Assembly (NCBI GenBank): GCA_029531795.1 | Contig: JAPEIS010000014.1 | Span: forward strand, 124,001-188,000 | Length of the DNA stretch: 64,000 nt | Direction: 5' to 3' | Source of the DNA: Sclerotinia nivalis | Lineage: Eukaryota > Ascomycota > Leotiomycetes > Helotiales > Sclerotiniaceae | Shown: positions 11,315 through 23,046 of the stretch, piece after piece | Position numbering within the stretch: position 1 is the first letter of the stretch | Layout of the letters: each line of letters begins with the position of its first letter | The notes under the pieces: generated by a model | What the model was told of the DNA's origin: nothing | What the model saw: the letters and a program-made list of their open reading frames with translations, nothing else | Database searches by the model: none | Made by a program: the position numbers and the translations under genes

Positions 11315-14300
11315 TGTATTTACGAAAACTTTCGATATCTCGATAGCAATTGATCCTTCTAAAAGTCCCTCTCGAACAGCCCTATTGAACGAAAGTCGAT
11401 ATAAAGAATGATTGCCCGAAGAGCGTCGAAGATATTGGTTGGTGGGGGTTTAAAGCTCGGCGATCCGGTAGGTACCGATTCTTTCAGGCTATGATGCAAC
11501 CTAGCTAACAGTTTGCGTATACCTTTCGGCACCAGAATCTTGGTTTAATACGCCACAAGATATAAAAAGGTCCGAAGCCTAGAACCTGGTAAAAATATTA
11601 TAGAAGATATTCTTTATCCCTTTGTAATGAATATTTCGATTGATGAGTCAACAATAAAGAATGGATTGAAAATATAATAGACGAAGAGATGAAGGAGGTG
11701 GAAAGGGAATGAAGACAAAGGATTCTACCTGAGATTTAAAGATAAGAAGAAACTCGGATGAGAGAAAAGAAAGATAAATGGAGGAAATAGACGTTGGAAA
11801 GGTGTGAAGCACTAGTGGACACTATAATACTGGTGCGGGTTGTGTCTTGAAGGGTAGGAACAATGAGAAGTGGAGTGGACCAAGAGAAATAATTGCTCAG
11901 GTACGAGTAGACCACACTCAGCAATGATTGAAAAATTCTATTGCCCAAAGTTTTATCCTTCCTTACCTTAAAGCTCACGTCCATCCACATGGTAAATCCG
12001 ATTTACCAAATCGTAATCGTAATGCAAATGCTTTAGGGCTCAAGCTTAGAAGGCACGGAAACTAATTTCCCACTGCGGGAAAGACAATAGATAGTATCAT
12101 CTAAACCGTCTCAAACTTTCTAGCTTTGCCCATGAATTGTTTTTTCACGATGCCCTCAAATTTCAATATCATCAAGGTTCGCAACTTCCAATTGGCACGG
12201 ATCAAATTTGGTTCGCCAGGGTGTACGAAGTAGTAGTGGGTTTCTATGGCGTGTAACCACTGATGAATCCCGTACCTATTTGAGACAAGTGTGGTAATGA
12301 GTTTTGGCAATTATGCATTTATGGATTTGAATCAAGGAATACTATCATGGATGGAATAGACCAGCTGCCTATCAAAGGATACATGCGAATTGTATGGCTA
12401 ACCGTGCCACTATCCAGGGTTCCATCAAGGATATACTGCAAATCTTTCCAAAAAACAGTAACGCGCCTTTACAACGCCGCTCTCCTAGCGAGGCTACCAA
12501 GTCCCGGTGATCAAGTGCGAGGTCGACGGTTGCATGTCTTTCCAAAGATAAAGAGGATATTCTCCACTTTTACTCGAGTTTCCATGAATCCCGGAAGTGA
12601 TAGTGAAAGGATAAACTACCCACAAAACATAGGGGGACTCACGTTCCAAATGAATTAGATCCACTGCCGCACACAAGAAGTATTATTTGGGCAGCGAGCC
12701 ATTCTTACTGAGCATTGAAGTCTTTCCTCGGACATGTTTTGTTTCCTAATATGAAGATCCCTCGGGACATTCCGCCTTTAAGTAGCTTCGTAGTGACTGG
12801 GTAGATTGCGACGACTAAGGTGTCAAGATGAATGTCCTCTAGTTTAGTTGCATACTAAGGACAAAGCTTGTTTGTGCTGAAGATCCATCGTGCTCTCGCT
12901 TTGTCATCGAGATATCGTTGATATTGCAGTAGTGTTTCAGCGGATCGTACGTATACTTCCGTGCATGAACATGCAAACGCTATTGTGCATCTACACAATA
13001 CGATTCACGAGTATTCGGTTATGTAGTGCTTTGGCCACCACTGATTCGTGTTCCCTCAGCCTTCGCTCATTGTTGGGTACTGTGCGAAGATTTCACATGC
13101 AAATGAAAACTTAAATTACTCTTGCAAATATATTGTCTATTGTGATAGTGATAGATGAAACGATTACTACCAATCAATTAAATTTAATATATATAATGAA
13201 AATAAGAAGAACATCAAAACCTAACACTGTTTACCTGCAATTCACCATTGTACAACTTCGAGGGGATGAATCTCAACAATCTTTCTAGAAGATCTAACTA
13301 CCCCTGTTTTGCCCTATCGGTCGTGCGGCGCCAGCGGGAACAAATTTTTTTTACCACGATCAGGGGGTAGCACAAGATATCAGGAGTGCACGGTCGGAAG
13401 GACTAATCCGGTAAATCCGAGCCTTTTGAAATTGCACCAAAAAAAAAGCTTGGAATTTTTTCTTTTAATTTTCCGTTCCTCGCTCAAATTCAAAAATGTG
13501 AGAAATCATCCTGCTGATATCCACTTCCAAAGCCTAAGTGCCTCTGGAACTCTTTGCATGTGCTCCCATGAGGGCGCTTCTGCGATCTGGACCTCTTTCG
13601 AACATCTATAAGACTCCATTAATCGGTCAAAACTCGGTAGTTTTCCTGTACAAAACAACAAGCTGCAAGCTGAGACGCAGGGGACACATCACATACATCG
13701 ATGATTCGATAGACGATTGAAGAGAGCATCTCCTTGCCCGCTGCCAGATGACAGGTGCGGCTTGCGTTCCCGCGTGAATTAAGATGATATATCGTCATCG
13801 GTTCATACTGAAGTACATTAGATCCCAACAAAATGTAAGAATTTGATGCTCTTCGAGGCGTTAGCTTTAATAGACACTAGGCCCTTCCTAGAGCGACGTC
13901 TTCATTATACTGGTTTCCCTTTCAAGCATCACTTCTCACATGCATCTTTTCTTCTGATTCGACTCTTTGGTATCATAAGGGCCCTTGCTTTGATCTTCTC
14001 GTTTGTATTCTTAGCAACTATTCTAAGTACCCGCGCATCCGAGGTTTTGTTGATCACGCTCATCAAAATCTACTCACAGACCATAAAACTATTCATATAC
14101 CAGAAAGCCATATTGATCTTGTTAATCATTCCTGATCATGAAACTTGACAATCAAGACGATCCAATTTCTCTCCGAGAGCGGGTGAACAAATGTTTGATA
14201 ACTCAAAATTTCCCAAAAATAGAACGTTGGTACACAGCTTAAGCACATTTAACATTTAGACCCTTTGTTGTCCACGGCAGCTTCAGCTCTTCGTCTTATC

Positions 14301-16467
14301 ACTGTGGCGAAAATGTCTAATGAGCATCGACCACCAACGATGACTGAAGCGGATTTATAGACATGGGTAAAGGGATACCCGAAATGGAGGTCCTTTCTTC
14401 GGTTTCAAAATAAGCTGTTCTCTCTATTAAAATAGTTCGATGAACACGAAGATATCGATTCGAAAAGAAAACTTGATTGACCTGCTTGATGATTGCTTAA
14501 TCTCATGACCGGGCTTCTAATGGACGACAACTTTTGGACTTCAAAGTACCATGTGAGTACTACCGATCATTGCCTCTTCGCTCTATGTTTGGGCGATCAA
14601 TTTTCGCAGATATGCCCACACAAGCTAAACACGTCAACATATGGAATCTCACCTATTCAAATGTTAATGCATGCGAAGTGTTGTAGTTCTGCATCTCCCC
14701 ATCAGAAGCCCCGAATAAATTCACCGCTTGAACCCCCACGCTTTTGGCCGTGCGAACTTTATCATCCACGGTGCCACTATACCAGCACTCCACTATCAGA
14801 TCAGACTTCATTTCCGATATCCTGTTGGGTCCACTACTGCCCAATCATAGCTACATGGCTGACCATAAACCCGGATTTCCGATCAGAGAAGTGAGGGCCG
14901 AAGCAAACCATCGTCCAACAAAAAAACGTGGTGAGATTGCATGTTCTAGAACATTGGCATCTTTTTTATTCTCCGATAATAAAAATCCTGCGATGCAAAT
15001 TTTGATATCTCTTCATTATTGATTACTTTTACCGTTAGCTTGGGTATTCAACAAACCCTTGGGTTTCTTCGCCGTGGCCACATGGCAGCAACGCTGTCAC
15101 GCCCCTTCAGCAAGGGGGCAGACATTGATACCACATTGTTTTTTTTGCTTTCTGTGTGCGAAGGTTTATAGCTAAGAGGAGGGTCTTTCGGTCTACATTG
15201 ATAAGGAAATTTTCGTTATCTGTGATTACCTGGGTTTCTGCATATCCACTTCACAATAGCTGCAGTGCTTAAAATTTTTACTCGCCGTTGCTAGCTCAAG
15301 CAATAGTTTTGCTTGAGACCTCGCCAAGTCGGCAAGAACTAGAGGGTGTGCAAAGCTAAAAATTCAGGGAGATATTAAACATTTATCTGAGCTGAGCGTT
15401 TTGGGTTTTCAAGATTGGTATATCGTGTTTTTCATGAAGTTTACCCCTGTTTCTTTGTTTGAATAAAGATGTGCTGTGTGTCTGCTACTGCTTAAATGAA
15501 AATGGGCTATTGCTCAATGCCGAGCGATTCAACCATTAATGTAAGATACTTGCAGATACTAAGAAATATACAGTTATAATGACATTTGATGTCGTCATGC
15601 TGGTGAAAGTGTGATTTATCTATCCATTGTATTTTACTTTCATCATCATATCCCTGATTCTTGGATAGACACCACCAGCCAGACTATCCAAACTTATTTC
15701 CTCCTATCTTCAGGGAATTTGGGCTGGTGTGATAGGTAGCCTAAGTTGCACAGATTCCCTTGACATTTACATGGAGAGGTTTGATTTCCTTGTTAGTAGA
15801 TGCATCGACTCTCGGAAAGCTCTACTGACTCTTCATTGATTCCATTCAAATTGTACTTTTAACCTTGTTATGGAGCGTATTGAATTTTTCTATCAGATTT
15901 TGAGTACCGGCACATAAAGAGTATTTCGGAAATTTTGTTATGGCGTCTCATCTCATGTAAGTCGGATTCTAATTAATCGCATTTAGCTCTAGTTTTTCTC
16001 GCTTCTATTCGAACTTTAGAAATATCAATAAATATAAACCAAATGTAGATAATAAAAATCTGCAAATTATTCACTTTACTAATTCTTCCAATCATACACA
16101 CCACTCAGATTTCCCAACTTTAGATTAAGCGGCTTGGGTAGAATCCGAATTATATGAGATCTGACGCCATACAACTTTCAAGCCTCCATCTTACTGCTGG
16201 ATTCATTGATCATTGGTAGTTGGCTGCAGTGGGCGATTGTTCATCCCGCCTGCCACATCCTGACCACCTCTTACTTTTCCATCCACAGACATGAACAAGC
16301 TATCGACTTTGAATAGGTTTAATAGGCAATATCTTTCAAATATGTCATGGTCCACAATATGCTATCGGATTATCAAGGGAGGTATGAATTGCACTTCAGT
16401 CACAATGTTATGAGCCGACATTTACTTTAGATTGAGTATACTACTTTCGTCAAGGTGAACACTTTTT
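11315..16467. other. Gene-poor region
   Basis: About 5 kb with no ORF that I can assign. The part up to about 11,990 is likely promoter and leader of the minus-strand Prm10-like gene. The remainder has scattered short frames on both strands (for example 12,347-12,658 plus, 14,653-14,844 minus), with neither motifs nor consistent splice sites. I see no tRNA, rRNA or intact transposon here. Confidence 0.5.
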
Positions 16468-17109
16468 TTGACCTTGCCGGAATTTAGGCTATTTTCCGAG
16501 ATCTTAAAGGATAGCAAAGTAGATCTCCCGTCCAATTATCTGAGCATAGTCCGCTTTTGGTTCACGAGAAACAAGACAATACTCTTCAAGACATCACTAC
16601 TAGTGTTACAGGGTAGAATAATCCATGAATCAGAATGGGAGATTCGGGACGACGCAGTCAAACCATTTGATCATGCAAGAGGTGCTCCCTGGCTTGTTTT
16701 TACATTTGACATCAACAAAGATGATCCCTCGTTCGTGGATTATGACCAGTCTCTTGAAGTCCCACTAGAATGTCTTCGTCATTCCAAAGAAGATGAATCA
16801 CCCACAACTGCTGATTTTGCTCCATTCACATTGGCACCACCATCACCGCCTGATTTCACTGGCGACTACAGAGATTCTATGTTCCGCAAATTAGAACGCG
16901 GGGTCCTTCACATCGCATTGTTAGATTTCAAGATCGTGGAAATGTCCTCTTCCTTGTTTCTTCAAAGTTGTTCCACATCGCAAGAGGAAAATAATACACC
17001 CTTTGACTTGGTATGGGATGCGCCGTCACCAAGATTTACCTTTCGCGAGACAGAGGTCATCCTTAGTCAAGATTTGAAAGTTGCGTTCTTTCAATACCAG
17101 AAGAGCTAA
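16468..17109 (+). CDS. Hypothetical protein, family unknown
   Basis: Open frame of up to 213 residues, long for this AT-rich stretch and with acceptable codon use. The frame is also open slightly upstream, where TLFLTLPEF faintly resembles the start of a fungal 2EXR-type domain. The listed start is simply the first ATG-independent opening given; I cannot fix the true start. Composition is mixed with a proline/serine stretch (FTLAPPSPPDF) in the middle. No membrane segment or signal peptide is seen. It sits directly before an F-box-like relic and could be the front of the same decayed locus. Function is not assignable. Confidence 0.4.
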   Translation: MTLPEFRLFSEILKDSKVDLPSNYLSIVRFWFTRNKTILFKTSLLVLQGRIIHESEWEIRDDAVKPFDHARGAPWLVFTFDINKDDPSFVDYDQSLEVPLECLRHSKEDESPTTADFAPFTLAPPSPPDFTGDYRDSMFRKLERGVLHIALLDFKIVEMSSSLFLQSCSTSQEENNTPFDLVWDAPSPRFTFRETEVILSQDLKVAFFQYQKS

Positions 17110-17312
17110 AACTGGGACGCGAGAGCTGTATATCAGAGGCGCACTATAGAGAAAGAAAGTTCTTACCCCTCTTTTCACGACATATAATGCTATTTTGGAC
17201 AGACTCTAAAGGGGAATTATCATACTCTCAGGTCGGACCTTTTCTCAATGATACAAAGTCTTCAAATAATGAAAAGATCGGCCAAGTGTTGGATTCCCCA
17301 TCTCCATAAGCC

Positions 17313-18090
17313 ATGGAATTACTACTCCGAGCCTTCACCTTTGAATGTTCTACCACATCGTTATATAACCTTTCTTTTGAAATTCAAAACTTAATACTAC
17401 ATCATGTACCTGAAGAAAAAATGGAAGTTGCGAGAATGGTATGTCTTTTGAATCTAGGGAGTCCGATTAATTTTGTACTGTTGTGGTGCTCATTACTCAT
17501 TCTTTTCGCCAAGAGCTTTTCTGTTCTACCTTCCCAAAACTCCACAATATCGAGCAGTAATAGAAGCAAAACATCTTAGATGCCTAGAACCCAAAGCTCT
17601 TTAGAACTTATAAGCTTAAGTCAGATCAAAGACAATACCTGTCTAAAGCGATACAAAGCCGATAATCATGAATTCAAACTCTCAATATGCATTGAATACA
17701 TCCTTCGCTTTCAGAAGCCAGATCACGTCTTACGGGCAATCGATATTGAAATGGCGGTGCCTTCTTCATCTCTTCCGTGGAATACTTGCATGTTGTATAG
17801 TGCTAGTGCCCAATGTGTGATGTGATTCTTATACTCGAATTTGGATTCGAATCAGCCCAATTAGGAGGGGCGATAGCCAGATAATCATATAATCTTCGAG
17901 AACTTCGAAATGAATAACTTTTGTTCAGACTGTTGTATATGCTGTACTTGTCTCTTTTTTGAGAAATCGTTCGCCTATACATCATGCTAAAACTAACCCC
18001 GCAGGATACCGATGTCCTCGGTGGTGGACCCAAGTGCCTGAATATGGTCTCACCAAGGTTCTTGACTTTCTTCCTTTGATCCATTCATAG
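17313..18090 (+). pseudogene. F-box-like gene relic
   Basis: The first open segment contains SLYNLSFEIQNLILHHVP, an F-box-like helix pair, followed by a GTATGT donor near 17,438. After a plausible acceptor near 17,514 a second frame reads AFLFYLPKTPQYRAVIEAKH and then meets a stop near 17,578. The same frame continues with several more stops but with gene-like pieces such as GYRCPRWWTQVPEYGLTKVL near 18,004-18,063. I read this as a broken F-box-type gene. A short real gene ending near 17,578 is the alternative. Confidence 0.35.
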
Positions 18091-18657
18091 CTAGATAAGA
18101 ACCAAGGAAATAAGTATGATGATAGCGAGAAGACGAATATAACTGCGTATATTACTGACGAGAACATAAATATTGACCGAATTATTCTTGGACTTTCTTT
18201 GGAATTGTGAGCATTTATATCTAGGTTAAATACATGTATGAATATAGAGTAATCCACTCCCCATAAAAACCATTTCTTCCGGAATTCCAGTATTTCATTT
18301 TATGCCTGCCTTGAAAATCTCCTGTTATACCGGCGCAAGCTTCAACCACAGTAGGAGAAGCCCGCAAACTTGGCATCTTCTCCCGAACCAGCTGTTAATA
18401 TGTTCTCATGACAGTATGTATAGAAACAACTTCTGTCTGGATTTGAAGAAAAACCCTTTTTTGAGTCCTTGGTCAGAGAACTTCCTCATAATAGGCGCTT
18501 TTTTCGAAGTAATGGAAATAGAAATCACTAAAATTGTGTGTTCCCAAATCTTGTCCTTTGCGGTCCCTCAAGTAGCCCCTATGTCCTCTCTGATTAATTA
18601 ACAGAAAACTTGCTTTTCTTAATCAAAGTGCTCAGCTGTCAATATCAAGTGAGCCGA
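18091..18657. other. Intergenic, 3' flank of the HET-NACHT-ANK gene
   Basis: No gene seen. Contains the downstream region of the minus-strand gene that ends at 18,658. Confidence 0.5.
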
Positions 18658-21600
18658 TTACAGCACCCTCGCTTTCAGCAGATCAACTATACCATCATAT
18701 CCTTCAGCAATAGCGTAGGATAATGGCGTATTACCCCATTTGTCTTTATAGTTGATATTAGCACCATGATCTAGTAATACCTTCACAATTGGTATGTATC
18801 CATATCCTTCAATAATGGCAAATAGTAATGGTGTGCGACCACCTCTATCTCTCAACTCAATATCAGCACCTTTATCTAACAACAACTTGACTATATCCTT
18901 GTTTTGATGAATAATGGCCCAACCCAATGGTGTTCGATCAGTGTCATCTTTTGGGTCGATGTCAGGATTTCTTGCCAGTAGTTGTTCAAGTAAAGCCAGA
19001 TGCCTTCCTCTGACAGCTCCTGACAATGGCGTATCACCCCTTTTGTTTACAGAGTTGACATTAGCACCATGATCCAGTAACACCTTCACAATAGGTATGC
19101 TCCTATCTCCTCCACGAAAGGCGTACAGTAGTGGTGTTAAACCATATTTATTTTCCAATTCAATATTAGCACCTTTATCTAATAATAACTTAACTATATC
19201 TTCGCGCTCATCAACAACGGCCATAGCCAACGGTGTTCGACCATCGTTGTCCTCTGAGTCGATGACAGGATTTCTTTCCAGTAATTGTTCAATTATAGCC
19301 AGGTGCCCTAATTTGACAGCCAGTGACAATGGAGTATTACCATATTTGTCTTTAGAGGTGATATTAGCACCTTGTTCCAAAAGGATTGTAACTGAAACGA
19401 CATGCCCGCCCCGAACAGCGTTCAACAATGGTGTATCGTTATCATTATTTGCAAAATTAACATCAGCACTATTCTCCAATAGCAACTTGACTATTTCTGT
19501 ATGCCCATTGGAAGCAGCGTTCAACAAGGGCGTATCGTTGTATTTATTTGCAAAATTACTATCAGCACCCTTCTCCAATAGCAACTTGATTGTTTCTGTA
19601 TGCCCATAATAAACAGCTTTCAATAATGGTGTATCGTTGTCATTATTTGTACAATTGACATCAGCACCATTCTCCAATAACAATTTGACTATCTCCATAT
19701 GTCCATGCGTAGCAGCTTCCAGTAAGGGTGTATTGCCATAATTATTTGTATAATTAATATCAGCACCATTCTCCAATAACAATTTGACTATTTTTGTATG
19801 CCTATTGGAAGCAGCGTTCAACAATGATGTATTGTTATAATTATTTGCATAATTAATATCAGCACCGTTCTCCAATAACAACTTGACTATATCCATATGC
19901 TCATTGGAAAGAGCTTCCTGCAACAGTATATTGCTGTCATTATTTATACAATTAATATCAGCACCATTCTCCAATAACAACTTGACTATTTCCGTATGCC
20001 CATTGGAAAGAGCTCTCTGCAACGGTGTCTTGTTATTCCGGTTCGTATGGTTAACATCAATGCCCCTCTCCAATAGAAACTTGGCTATGATAACATTCCC
20101 AAGTTTAGCAGCGTTAGTTAGCAGAGTTTCGCCACCATGAATATGCTCGTCCAGATTAAGGCCTTTAAGCTGAGAGCTGAGTAGAAACATAAGCGGTATC
20201 TCCTGCCCATCCTCAGAAAGATATGAAAGAACATCCCGCTGCCGCGAGTAAGTAAAACGGCGCCCAACATTTATATCCTTGTTGGCTTTTCGGTGATACT
20301 GTTTGCACAAGTCGTGAACTACAGAAGTCGTGGGGCAGGCTTTAGCTTCAATGTCAAGGAGGGCTTGAACAGCTTCATGACTTCCAGTAGCCAGAGCAGC
20401 AAGAATCGACGGCCCATAGCGCTGATCTGTGACGTCAAAGCAAGACTCTTTCTGAGGATATATTCGAAGAAGGTCGGCTAGGTTCTTTTCTGCAAGGATA
20501 TAAGGAATGGTTACTGAATCCGTATATCGCCGAACTTCGTGTTTTTCGAGATAATTATTAATAAATACCCATAAGCGAAGGGAAAATTTTACTAGAAAAG
20601 CTCCCTGTTCCATCGCATTTTGTTGAGCAATATTGGAGTGGCAAAGAACATTCATGACCGAATAATCGAGAAATGGAAACTTCAATCTAATTTCCACTTG
20701 CAATCGTGACTGTGTTTCGTTGGAACGTTCCGATGGCGGGATACGTATAGCAGGGCGTAGCGTATCCACAAATGGAAATTTCATGTTACGACATTCCCAA
20801 AAGTTTGGTGTCCTCAGGTCGAAGGCTGACATGACTTCTTGGTTGGTGGAAGCGCACAGCTGAGCCAAACAACAATTTCTCAAAAGCTCGTGCCCATGAC
20901 CGACAAAGTTTCCGGAAACTCCAGACCATTGGGCCTCGTATTTACCTAACAAAAAGTCTCTAACAGATTCGTGAATAAATTGAACGTCCGAAGACTTGTT
21001 TCGCGTGACTTCGGCCAAACCTTTGGAAGAACTTCTCACAAATAATTTCATTTGGTCCAAATCCACATCTTCCGGATCCCAGTAACCCGTGCAATTTTCA
21101 TCAAGAAGAAGTTGAGTTGCGTAGTAGAGCTCCTCTGGCTTGAGAGGACGAGCCGCAAAGAGGATTAATTTGAGACAAAGTTGCAGTTCTTCGAGGTTCT
21201 CCCCATCCCTCTTGAGAATCATCTCAAACAAGTCGGTGAGCCCCGGTGGAATTTCGCGAAGGCGCTCACGGATTTTCTTGGTGGAAATAGAGCTAGTGGG
21301 ATACTCTGAATTTAGAATATCGAGGACTAAAACAACCCAGAGGAAAATGCCAGAAGATTTCTCGAGTATTTCTGACCGAAGTGCCTCGACTTGCTGGGAC
21401 TTTACTAGCCTTAGTTTTGACTTGATATAGTGTTTAATATCCTCCATATGCCCGTCCTCATTTTCTAAGGTCAATTCTAACCCCCTCTGGATAAATATGG
21501 TCGGGTAATGTCGACTAGAGAAGCATATTTGCAAAGTAACTCCCGAGTTTTCTGCAAGCTCGCATAGATCCTCAAAAAGGCATACCATCCCTCTCGCTTG

Positions 21601-23046
21601 ATCCGGGTCACATTCATCTAGCGCATCAACAAATATCATTAACGGCCGACTTCCAAGTTTCGGCACAGCATGCTTCAAGGTGTGCTTCAACGCTTCCTGG
21701 TTCCATCCATTTCGTTCAATGCCTCTTGCGCCATCAGCTGTCATCCAATCCAAGCTACAACTCAACTCTGGCATCTTCTCAAAAAGCTGGTGCAATAAAG
21801 ACCGATATAGACCAGTGGTTGTTCTTTCCTCAACAGTTCCCCGTGCGAGAAAGAAAAATGATAATGTTATTCGTGAGGAATTGCCTTCCGTATTAAGCTT
21901 AGCCTCCTCGAAGAGAAGTTTCATTAGAGTTGACTTCCCGGTCCCCGGGTTACCCTTGATCCAAAGGAAACCGCCATGTTTCTCTTGTTTTGATGCGTCA
22001 TTCCAGGCTGTATACTCAGATTTCGCGAGGAACCAGCGGCAAGTTTTTCCTTGGGCAGCTGTCAAGCTTGTTAGACGCTCGTCGATTTTGGTGAAGTAGA
22101 GCTGGCCTATAATTGACTGTTTAGTGGGATCGTCAATGCTATGTGTAGGATTTCCTGGAGAGACAATTCTTTCGGGGGGGTTAGAATCCTGAGGACGAGA
22201 GATGTCGTGAATGGAAGACTGATCATGTGATGGCTTTGATCGTTTATTAGGGTTGAAAGCAGCAGTAGAAAAAGTCGATAAATCACCAAGCGAACGTTTT
22301 CTTGCTCGCCTTTGAATTTCCTCTTGGAGCCTCGTAAATGCATTGCTTGCTCCTTCAGCATAGAGGAGTGGCATGTAGACGTCAAAAATACCCATTAAGG
22401 AATAAGCTTTATCCTCTTCACGCTTGGTCTTGCGATTTCTTGCCCAAGACATTCGCTGGTCAACGCTAAATTCAGACAAATCCTGTCCTTGGAGGGCCGA
22501 CTTCTCAATTCCTGTGATTTCATAAAGCTGCTGTTGTAATGATTCCTTGTCACCGAGGAGTTTGCCATTCGAGCAAAAGAATTCAACCGATCGTGGAGCA
22601 ATAAGCTCTTGAAGTGTCCAACCACGGGTAAACCAACGACTTTTGCGGAAGGCCGGTTGCCATGAGGAGAAATTGGTCTGATCGTAATCGTTTGTGGAAA
22701 CATCTGACAAGTACACGTAGCATTTGGCTGCGCTCTGATACCAGCGGAACATAGAATTGATTGACTCTTGAAGTTCAGCACTGCTCGACTTGTCAATACA
22801 ACAAGTATCTACCCAAAAGTATCGTAAGCCATCGCGCTTAGCTTGTTCTCCACAAAACTCGAGCTTTCTATAACCTGACTTGTCCCGTCCCTTGTTATTC
22901 ATGATATCTTGGAAGGTGACCTCGTCCTTATCTGCTCCCCATGTGTGTGAAAGAATAGCATATTTAGGAATGTCATTGTCAGCAATATTCCTAATCAAGC
23001 CGAAATGACCTGTGTCATTACATTCCAAAAGACGCATTATGGACAA
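18658..23046 (-). CDS. HET-NACHT-ankyrin repeat protein (NLR-like incompatibility protein)
   Basis: Single uninterrupted frame of 1462 residues with the three-part layout of fungal NLRs. Residues about 5-245 are a HET domain: PKYAILSHTWGADKDEVTFQ, FWVDTCCIDKSSSAELQESI and GWTLQELIAPRSVEFF. Residues about 246-340 are a charged linker with a basic cluster (NPNKRSKP). A NACHT NTPase follows, with Walker A GNPGTGKST near residue 370 and Walker B LMIFVDALDECD near 475. A helical region leads to about fifteen ankyrin repeats from about residue 970 to the end. The family relatives (Podospora HET-D/E/R) pair HET and NACHT with WD40 repeats; here the sensor part is ankyrin. By family role, ligand binding at the repeats would drive NTPase-dependent assembly and a HET-triggered cell death during hyphal fusion. 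The gene appears intact and unmutated by RIP. The ligand is unknown. Confidence 0.93.
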   Translation of the reverse strand: MSIMRLLECNDTGHFGLIRNIADNDIPKYAILSHTWGADKDEVTFQDIMNNKGRDKSGYRKLEFCGEQAKRDGLRYFWVDTCCIDKSSSAELQESINSMFRWYQSAAKCYVYLSDVSTNDYDQTNFSSWQPAFRKSRWFTRGWTLQELIAPRSVEFFCSNGKLLGDKESLQQQLYEITGIEKSALQGQDLSEFSVDQRMSWARNRKTKREEDKAYSLMGIFDVYMPLLYAEGASNAFTRLQEEIQRRARKRSLGDLSTFSTAAFNPNKRSKPSHDQSSIHDISRPQDSNPPERIVSPGNPTHSIDDPTKQSIIGQLYFTKIDERLTSLTAAQGKTCRWFLAKSEYTAWNDASKQEKHGGFLWIKGNPGTGKSTLMKLLFEEAKLNTEGNSSRITLSFFFLARGTVEERTTTGLYRSLLHQLFEKMPELSCSLDWMTADGARGIERNGWNQEALKHTLKHAVPKLGSRPLMIFVDALDECDPDQARGMVCLFEDLCELAENSGVTLQICFSSRHYPTIFIQRGLELTLENEDGHMEDIKHYIKSKLRLVKSQQVEALRSEILEKSSGIFLWVVLVLDILNSEYPTSSISTKKIRERLREIPPGLTDLFEMILKRDGENLEELQLCLKLILFAARPLKPEELYYATQLLLDENCTGYWDPEDVDLDQMKLFVRSSSKGLAEVTRNKSSDVQFIHESVRDFLLGKYEAQWSGVSGNFVGHGHELLRNCCLAQLCASTNQEVMSAFDLRTPNFWECRNMKFPFVDTLRPAIRIPPSERSNETQSRLQVEIRLKFPFLDYSVMNVLCHSNIAQQNAMEQGAFLVKFSLRLWVFINNYLEKHEVRRYTDSVTIPYILAEKNLADLLRIYPQKESCFDVTDQRYGPSILAALATGSHEAVQALLDIEAKACPTTSVVHDLCKQYHRKANKDINVGRRFTYSRQRDVLSYLSEDGQEIPLMFLLSSQLKGLNLDEHIHGGETLLTNAAKLGNVIIAKFLLERGIDVNHTNRNNKTPLQRALSNGHTEIVKLLLENGADINCINNDSNILLQEALSNEHMDIVKLLLENGADINYANNYNNTSLLNAASNRHTKIVKLLLENGADINYTNNYGNTPLLEAATHGHMEIVKLLLENGADVNCTNNDNDTPLLKAVYYGHTETIKLLLEKGADSNFANKYNDTPLLNAASNGHTEIVKLLLENSADVNFANNDNDTPLLNAVRGGHVVSVTILLEQGANITSKDKYGNTPLSLAVKLGHLAIIEQLLERNPVIDSEDNDGRTPLAMAVVDEREDIVKLLLDKGANIELENKYGLTPLLYAFRGGDRSIPIVKVLLDHGANVNSVNKRGDTPLSGAVRGRHLALLEQLLARNPDIDPKDDTDRTPLGWAIIHQNKDIVKLLLDKGADIELRDRGGRTPLLFAIIEGYGYIPIVKVLLDHGANINYKDKWGNTPLSYAIAEGYDGIVDLLKARVL
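18660..20135 (-). repeat. Array of 99-bp ankyrin-coding repeats
   Basis: About fifteen direct units of 99 bp, two of them longer by a few codons, encode the ankyrin repeats. The core IVKLLLENGADIN is nearly identical in units 2-8, and the DNA under it is also highly similar (for example CCAATAACAATTTGACTAT recurs). Units 9-11 and 12-14 form a second-order duplication: the pattern HLA-EQLL, then EDIVKLLLDKGA, then IPIVKVLLDHGAN occurs twice. Such internal similarity points to recent unit exchange. Confidence 0.85.

Noticed and set aside
11079..11411. Plus-strand 110-codon frame
   Set aside because: Antisense to the N-terminus of the Prm10-like gene, with hydrophobic composition created by complementing Ser/Asn codons.
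18660..20135. Regular short direct repeats that could suggest a CRISPR or satellite array
   Set aside because: The 99-bp period is in frame with an intact ankyrin-coding sequence and has no unique spacers; the genome is eukaryotic.
19097..20140. Plus-strand open frames of 170 and 85 codons
   Set aside because: They lie antisense to the ankyrin repeats and mirror their period; shadows of the real gene.
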